Translations under genes and position numbers: made by a program
The notes under the pieces: model-generated
Seen by the model: only the letters and a program-made list of their open reading frames with translations
What the model was told of the DNA's origin: nothing
Database searches by the model: none
Source: Terriglobia bacterium
GTDB taxonomy: Bacteria > Acidobacteriota > Terriglobia > Bryobacterales > Bryobacteraceae
Reading direction: 5' to 3'
Length of the DNA stretch: 64,000 nucleotides
Assembly: GCA_020073305.1 (NCBI GenBank)
Contig: JAIQFK010000005.1
Span: forward strand, 62,001 to 126,000
Shown: piece by piece, positions 60,085-64,000 of the stretch
How the letters are laid out: every line of letters starts with the position of its first letter
Numbering within the stretch: position 1 is the stretch's first letter

Positions 60085-61040
60085 CGCGCGTACCGGCTTT
60101 GGGGCGGCCATGATTTCTCTTTCGTATGTAATCGCAGGCGTTTCCGCCATTCGGCTCGAAACTTGGCGCGGCTCACCAGGGTGATCGGAAACACCCGTTC
60201 CTTTCTCAACGATTGAAGGGCACGACGAACCTGATCGCGCTCGGCGAACAGCCCGAAGACGGCAGAACCGCTGCCGCTCATCAACGCTGGTTTCGCACCC
60301 AATTTCCGGAGACGCTGCTTGATTGATTTTAGCGCGGGGTGCTGCTCAAAAACGACACTTTCAAAATCATTTTCCCCGGAAGGCAGTTCCCCTTCGCCCG
60401 GCCCGCGCGCACTTTCGCCCCAAACCGTAGACTGGAAACTAACTATCTTATTTTGTTGCGGTTTGGATGTCAATTGCACGCTCAGGCGGCGATACGCATC
60501 GGTGGTTGAGACGTGCACGGTGGGGGCCACGACAACTCCCGCCTGCGCGGGCCGGTCCGGAAGCGGATAGAGTTCGGTGCCGCGACCCAGGGCTACCGCA
60601 GTGCCACCCAGCAGAAAAAAAGGGACATCACTGCCCAGTTCCTCGGCCAGTTTGAGCAGCGTGGGCCAGTCCAGGAAGCGGCCGGCGAGAACCGGCAGAG
60701 CCAGCAGCACGGCCGCGGCGTCGGAAGAGCCGCCGCCCAAGCCGGCGCCCATGGGGATTCGCTTGTCGAGTTCGAATTCGATCTGGCCCGTGATGCGCAT
60801 CGCGTCCAGGCAGGACTGGGCCGCGCGGGCGATTAGATTGTCCGGGATTTGGATGGCGCTATTTACCTGGATGCTGGTTTTTCGCGATGGAGTAAACTCC
60901 ACGGCAAGGCCGTCAGCCAGCGAAATGGTCTGGAAAATCGTGCGCAGCTCATGGTAATTGTCGGAGCGCCGGTAGAGGACGCGCAGATCGAGATTGATTT
61001 TGGCGAACGCGAGAAGGCGCGCGCGGCGCACGCGGGTCAT
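60081..61040 (-). CDS. ispE: 4-diphosphocytidyl-2-C-methyl-D-erythritol kinase
   Basis: 319 residues. This GHMP kinase has [27 protein letters not shown], the ATP loop [17 protein letters not shown] and the late [14 protein letters not shown] motif. It phosphorylates CDP-methylerythritol in the MEP isoprenoid pathway. Overlaps apt upstream and prs downstream by 4 bases each. The ispG gene of the same pathway heads the cluster. Confidence 0.96.
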   Translation of the reverse strand: MTRVRRARLLAFAKINLDLRVLYRRSDNYHELRTIFQTISLADGLAVEFTPSRKTSIQVNSAIQIPDNLIARAAQSCLDAMRITGQIEFELDKRIPMGAGLGGGSSDAAAVLLALPVLAGRFLDWPTLLKLAEELGSDVPFFLLGGTAVALGRGTELYPLPDRPAQAGVVVAPTVHVSTTDAYRRLSVQLTSKPQQNKIVSFQSTVWGESARGPGEGELPSGENDFESVVFEQHPALKSIKQRLRKLGAKPALMSGSGSAVFGLFAERDQVRRALQSLRKERVFPITLVSRAKFRAEWRKRLRLHTKEKSWPPQSRYAR

Positions 61041-61567
61041 TTGTCGTACTGGAGAAGCGAAAACACGTCGTAGCCGGCGAGTTTCTCGCGCCCGTTCAGA
61101 AACGTGAGCTCGACCACGAATCCCGTGCCGGCGATTTTTCCGCCGACCTGCTCGACCAGCTTGGTGACGGCCGCCGCGGTTCCACCGGTGGCCAGCAGAT
61201 CATCCACGATCAGCACGCTGTGGCCGCGGCTAATGGCATCGGTGTGGATCTCGAGGCTGTCGGTGCCGTACTCCAACTGATAGCTGACGCTGACGCGATC
61301 CGAGGGTAGTTTCCTGGGTTTGCGCACGGGCACGAACCCGGCGCCCAGAGCATAGGCCAGGGCGGGGGCAAAGATGAAGCCGCGGGCTTCGATGCCGACT
61401 ACGGTGTCGACGCCGGAGTCGTGGTAGTGCTCCTTGAGTGCGTCAATCACGTCGTGAAATCCGGGCCCGTTCTTGAGCAGCGTGGTGATGTCGTAGAACA
61501 AGATGCCGGGTTTGGGGAAGTCAGGAACTTCGCGGATGAGCTTCTTGAGGTGGTCGCGATCGGTCAT
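61037..61567 (-). CDS. apt: Adenine phosphoribosyltransferase
   Basis: 176 residues. [22 protein letters not shown] and the PRPP-binding motif [16 protein letters not shown] are typical. [31 protein letters not shown] is the Apt signature. It salvages adenine to AMP. The ATG overlaps the acylphosphatase stop (TAATG). Confidence 0.96.
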   Translation of the reverse strand: MTDRDHLKKLIREVPDFPKPGILFYDITTLLKNGPGFHDVIDALKEHYHDSGVDTVVGIEARGFIFAPALAYALGAGFVPVRKPRKLPSDRVSVSYQLEYGTDSLEIHTDAISRGHSVLIVDDLLATGGTAAAVTKLVEQVGGKIAGTGFVVELTFLNGREKLAGYDVFSLLQYDK

Positions 61568-61851
61568 TAAGCCTCGATGTGAAAAGTATCGTATTGTTGC
61601 ATGCTGGCTTCGAGTTCTTCAACGGCGCGGACGTCGGCGAAGCGCGGGCCTTTCCACAAACGGCCCGCGAAATCCGCAAGCTGATTGCGCGTTCCGACAG
61701 CATACACTTCGACGCGGCCATCGTCCAGATTGCGCGTATAGCCGTGCACCCCGAGTTGCTCGGCCTCGCGCTGGGCGAAGTAACGGTAACCCACGCCTTG
61801 CACGCGGCCGCGGATGAAGTAGCGTTTTGCCATGAGCTTCGAAGCGGTCAT
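61567..61851 (-). CDS. acyP: Acylphosphatase
   Basis: 94 residues (88 if the ATG at 61833 is used). The acylphosphatase loop [20 protein letters not shown] with the catalytic Arg, and [17 protein letters not shown] with the catalytic Asn, are intact. It hydrolyses acyl phosphates. It lies 23 bases after ispG and overlaps apt. Confidence 0.94.
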   Translation of the reverse strand: MTASKLMAKRYFIRGRVQGVGYRYFAQREAEQLGVHGYTRNLDDGRVEVYAVGTRNQLADFAGRLWKGPRFADVRAVEELEASMQQYDTFHIEA

Positions 61852-61874
61852 GTAGAGCCAGGGCGCCGGCCGAA

Positions 61875-63086
61875 TCAGTAACGGGTGGCGACGTAATTGT
61901 CGAGGAGCTCGATGAACTCGGCGACGATGCGGTCACCCTTGAGCGTTTTGAGCAGGCGGCCGTCGACGAAGACAGGCGCCTTGGGTTCCTCGAATGTCCC
62001 CGGCAAAGAGATGCCGAGATTAGCGTGCTTGGATTCGCCGGGTCCGTTAACCACGCAGCCCATCACGGCCACGCGCATCTCTTCCACGCCTTTGTGATGC
62101 GCCTTCCAGACCGGCATCTGCTCGCGCAAATAGGTCTGGATCTGGTCGGCCATTTCCTGGAAGAACGTGCTGGTGGTCCGGCCGCAGCCTGGGCACGCCG
62201 TGACTTGCGGGGTGAAGCTGCGAATGCCGAGCGATTGCAGAATCTGCTGCGAGACGATGACCTCTTCGGTGCGGTCGCCGTTGGGAAGCGGCGTCAGTGA
62301 GGTCCGGATGGTATCGCCGATGCCTTCCTGCAGTACCACGGCGAGCGCGGCGGTGGTGGCGACAATGCCTTTCGATCCCATGCCGGCTTCGGTGAGCCCG
62401 AGATGAAGCGGGTAATCGCAGCGCGCCGCGAGCGCGCGGTACACGTCGATCAGATCCTGCACGCCGCTGACCTTGGCGCTCAGGATGATTTTGTCGTGCG
62501 CCAAGCCATAGCGCTCGGCAGCCTTAGCGGATTCGGTGGCGCTCACCACGATGGCTTCGAGCGTGACCTCGCGGGCGTCCTTGGGTTCGGCGAGCTGGGA
62601 GTTCTCGTCCATGAGGCGCGTGAGCAACACCTGATCGAGCGAGCCCCAGTTCACGCCGATGCGAACGGGTTTGTCATATTCGACGGCCACTTCGATCATG
62701 GTGCGGAAATTATCGTCGTGTTTCTTGCCGATGTTGACGTTTCCGGGATTGATGCGGTACTTGGCGAGCGCCCGCGCGCATTCCGGATATTTCCTCAGCA
62801 GGATGTGGCCGTTGTAATGAAAATCGCCAATGATGGGTACCGGGACACCGAACTTATCCAGGCAGTCGACGATCTTGGGGACCGCGGCGGCGGCCTCCTC
62901 GGTGTTCACCGTAACCCGCACCAACTCGGAGCCGGCGCGCGCCAGCGCCATCACCTGGTTGATGGTGGAAGCGGTGTCAGCGGTGTCGGTGTTCGTCATG
63001 GACTGGACGACGATGGGATGATTGCCGCCCACCTTCACGCCCGATACATCGACCACAGCCGCCGCGCGGCGGCATTTCACAGCCAT
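61875..63086 (-). CDS. ispG: (E)-4-hydroxy-3-methylbut-2-enyl-diphosphate synthase
   Basis: 403 residues from the ATG at 63086 (GGAGG upstream). The TIM-barrel part has [31 protein letters not shown] and [10 protein letters not shown]. The iron-sulphur domain has [11 protein letters not shown] and [11 protein letters not shown] with the cluster Cys and Glu. It reduces MEcPP to HMBPP with [4Fe-4S] chemistry in the MEP pathway. It is the first gene of the long minus-strand run to 55727. Confidence 0.97.
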   Translation of the reverse strand: MAVKCRRAAAVVDVSGVKVGGNHPIVVQSMTNTDTADTASTINQVMALARAGSELVRVTVNTEEAAAAVPKIVDCLDKFGVPVPIIGDFHYNGHILLRKYPECARALAKYRINPGNVNIGKKHDDNFRTMIEVAVEYDKPVRIGVNWGSLDQVLLTRLMDENSQLAEPKDAREVTLEAIVVSATESAKAAERYGLAHDKIILSAKVSGVQDLIDVYRALAARCDYPLHLGLTEAGMGSKGIVATTAALAVVLQEGIGDTIRTSLTPLPNGDRTEEVIVSQQILQSLGIRSFTPQVTACPGCGRTTSTFFQEMADQIQTYLREQMPVWKAHHKGVEEMRVAVMGCVVNGPGESKHANLGISLPGTFEEPKAPVFVDGRLLKTLKGDRIVAEFIELLDNYVATRY

Positions 63087-63152
63087 CAAAACCTCCGGGA
63101 ACTATTGATCTTAGCATTCGATTAGCGATAGCATGGGCGTCCGCGCATTCAG

Positions 63153-64000
63153 GTGAGTGGCACTCACGGAGATCTCCGCATTCAACACTCTTCACGCAAA
63201 GGACAGGCGCGTTTCCGGCTCGCCGCGGGTTCTGCGCTCCTTTTATTTGTTTTTCTGCTCGCGGCGGAGCAGGCGCCGCTCGCGCCGCAGATCCAGGCCG
63301 CGGTCGATCACGTCTCCGCTAATTCCCTGCGCGGACATCTCGCCTTTATCGCGTCGGATCTGCTGGAAGGCCGCGCCACTCCCTCGCGCGGGCTGGATCT
63401 GGCGGCGGAGTATATCGCCGCGCAGTTTCGCCGTGCCGGTCTCGAGCCCGCAGGCGACGACGGATATTACCAGACCGCGGAAATGATCGAGATCGAACCG
63501 CCGAAAGACGGATTTGAGATGACGATCGTGGACCATGGCCGTGCGATTTCGGTGAACAGCGAGGAAGTCACTCCGCGATTTCATACAGCGCTCGAGATCC
63601 CGGGAAAGAGCCTCTACAAGCTGGACGGGCACGACGAACCGGCGATGAAGGATCTCAAGGCGGAGGATGTCGACGGCAAGGTCGTGGTGACGGAACTGCC
63701 GGATTTCTCGGGCGCCGTTGCGGGCGATGCGATCCGTAGGTTCCGCATGCTGTTGAGCGCCATCCGGCGAGCCAGGCCGGCGCTGACGGTGATGCTCACG
63801 CGGGACGGCATCGCCGAGTTAAACACCCGGCTGGTCACTCCCGAGGAGGACAAAACGGCTGGGCCTTTGCGCCTGATCGTGCGCAATTCCGAAGCGCTGA
63901 AGTGGTACGCTGCGCTCGGGCCCGGCCCAACCCTGGCGGTGCTGAAGTTGCGCCTGCCGGAGCCCAGGGAAACACGGGTGAAACTGCGCAATGTGATCGG
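63153..64000 (+). CDS. M28-like peptidase, 3' part beyond the right edge
   Basis: An open frame from the GTG at 63153 runs to the window end (282 codons). A basic start and a hydrophobic segment (LAAGSALLLFVFLLAAEQ) act as a signal. The following AAVDHVSANSLRGHLAFIASDLLEGRATPSRGLDLAAEYIAAQFRRAGLEP is the classical N-terminus of secreted M28 aminopeptidases, and a PA-like inserted domain follows. The zinc-binding residues would lie beyond 64000. The GTG is the only start after the last in-frame stop; no good ribosome site is seen. Confidence 0.75.
   Translation, partial: MSGTHGDLRIQHSSRKGQARFRLAAGSALLLFVFLLAAEQAPLAPQIQAAVDHVSANSLRGHLAFIASDLLEGRATPSRGLDLAAEYIAAQFRRAGLEPAGDDGYYQTAEMIEIEPPKDGFEMTIVDHGRAISVNSEEVTPRFHTALEIPGKSLYKLDGHDEPAMKDLKAEDVDGKVVVTELPDFSGAVAGDAIRRFRMLLSAIRRARPALTVMLTRDGIAELNTRLVTPEEDKTAGPLRLIVRNSEALKWYAALGPGPTLAVLKLRLPEPRETRVKLRNVI

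Overview
The window is 64 kb of GC-rich bacterial chromosome. I read it as Acidobacteriota, probably the Bryobacterales/Solibacter side. That rests on gene content: a very large secreted PIG-L deacetylase, a signal-bearing Gfo/Idh/MocA oxidoreductase, DUF6526, a TonB-like protein, paired M16 peptidases, GcvH-like/ferredoxin/NrfD genes, a REP-associated transposase and many short palindromic repeats. No rRNA, tRNA or CRISPR array was seen. A patatin-like gene is cut by the left edge and an M28-type peptidase gene by the right edge.

Layout. 1-9.5 kb: secreted and catabolic genes. 9.5-12.2 kb: an insertion-scarred patch with a truncated RelE-type toxin and its antitoxin, a frameshifted REP-associated tyrosine transposase (RAYT) flanked by REP palindromes, a propeller gene cut by that insertion, and a second copy of the RAYT 3' end. 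12.3-19.2 kb, all minus strand: rlpA, an H-protein-like membrane subunit, a four-cluster ferredoxin, an NrfD/HybB membrane subunit, a haem-motif histidine kinase, an NtrC-type regulator and an archaemetzincin. 19.4-31.3 kb: MFS transporter, topA, dprA, a FliB-like gene, NUDIX, an M16 pair and polX. 31.4-37.6 kb: PH-domain protein, comEC, small proteins, an MBL hydrolase and P5C dehydrogenase. 37.7-42.2 kb: an ECF sigma / anti-sigma / unknown / TPR-CHAT operon. 42.4-51 kb: WalJ-like MBL, purB, O-methyltransferase, response regulators, YajQ, BamD, rpe and rsmB. 51-55.6 kb: ttcA, a phosphate block (DUF47-pit and a PhoB-like regulator) and a broken hicBA pair. 55.7-63.1 kb: a long housekeeping run ispG-acyP-apt-ispE-prs-rplY-pth-rpsF-rpsR-rplI-SDR.

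How genes work together. The 12.8-18.4 kb block looks like a quinone-linked electron-transfer module under its own haem-sensing two-component system. A near-consensus sigma-54 promoter lies just upstream of its first gene. The pit operon and the PhoB-like gene share triple pentamer repeats with an exact 11-bp period, so they may form one phosphate regulon. The 37.7-42.2 kb operon pairs an extracytoplasmic-stress sigma/anti-sigma switch with a probable lipoprotein CHAT protease and an overlapping gene of unknown function. It is the best candidate here for an undescribed system.

Several genes are visibly decaying: RAYT, the propeller gene, the RelE-type toxin, hicBA and a pirin remnant. Several small genes have a -10 hexamer only 6-8 bases before the start codon, which suggests leaderless transcripts.
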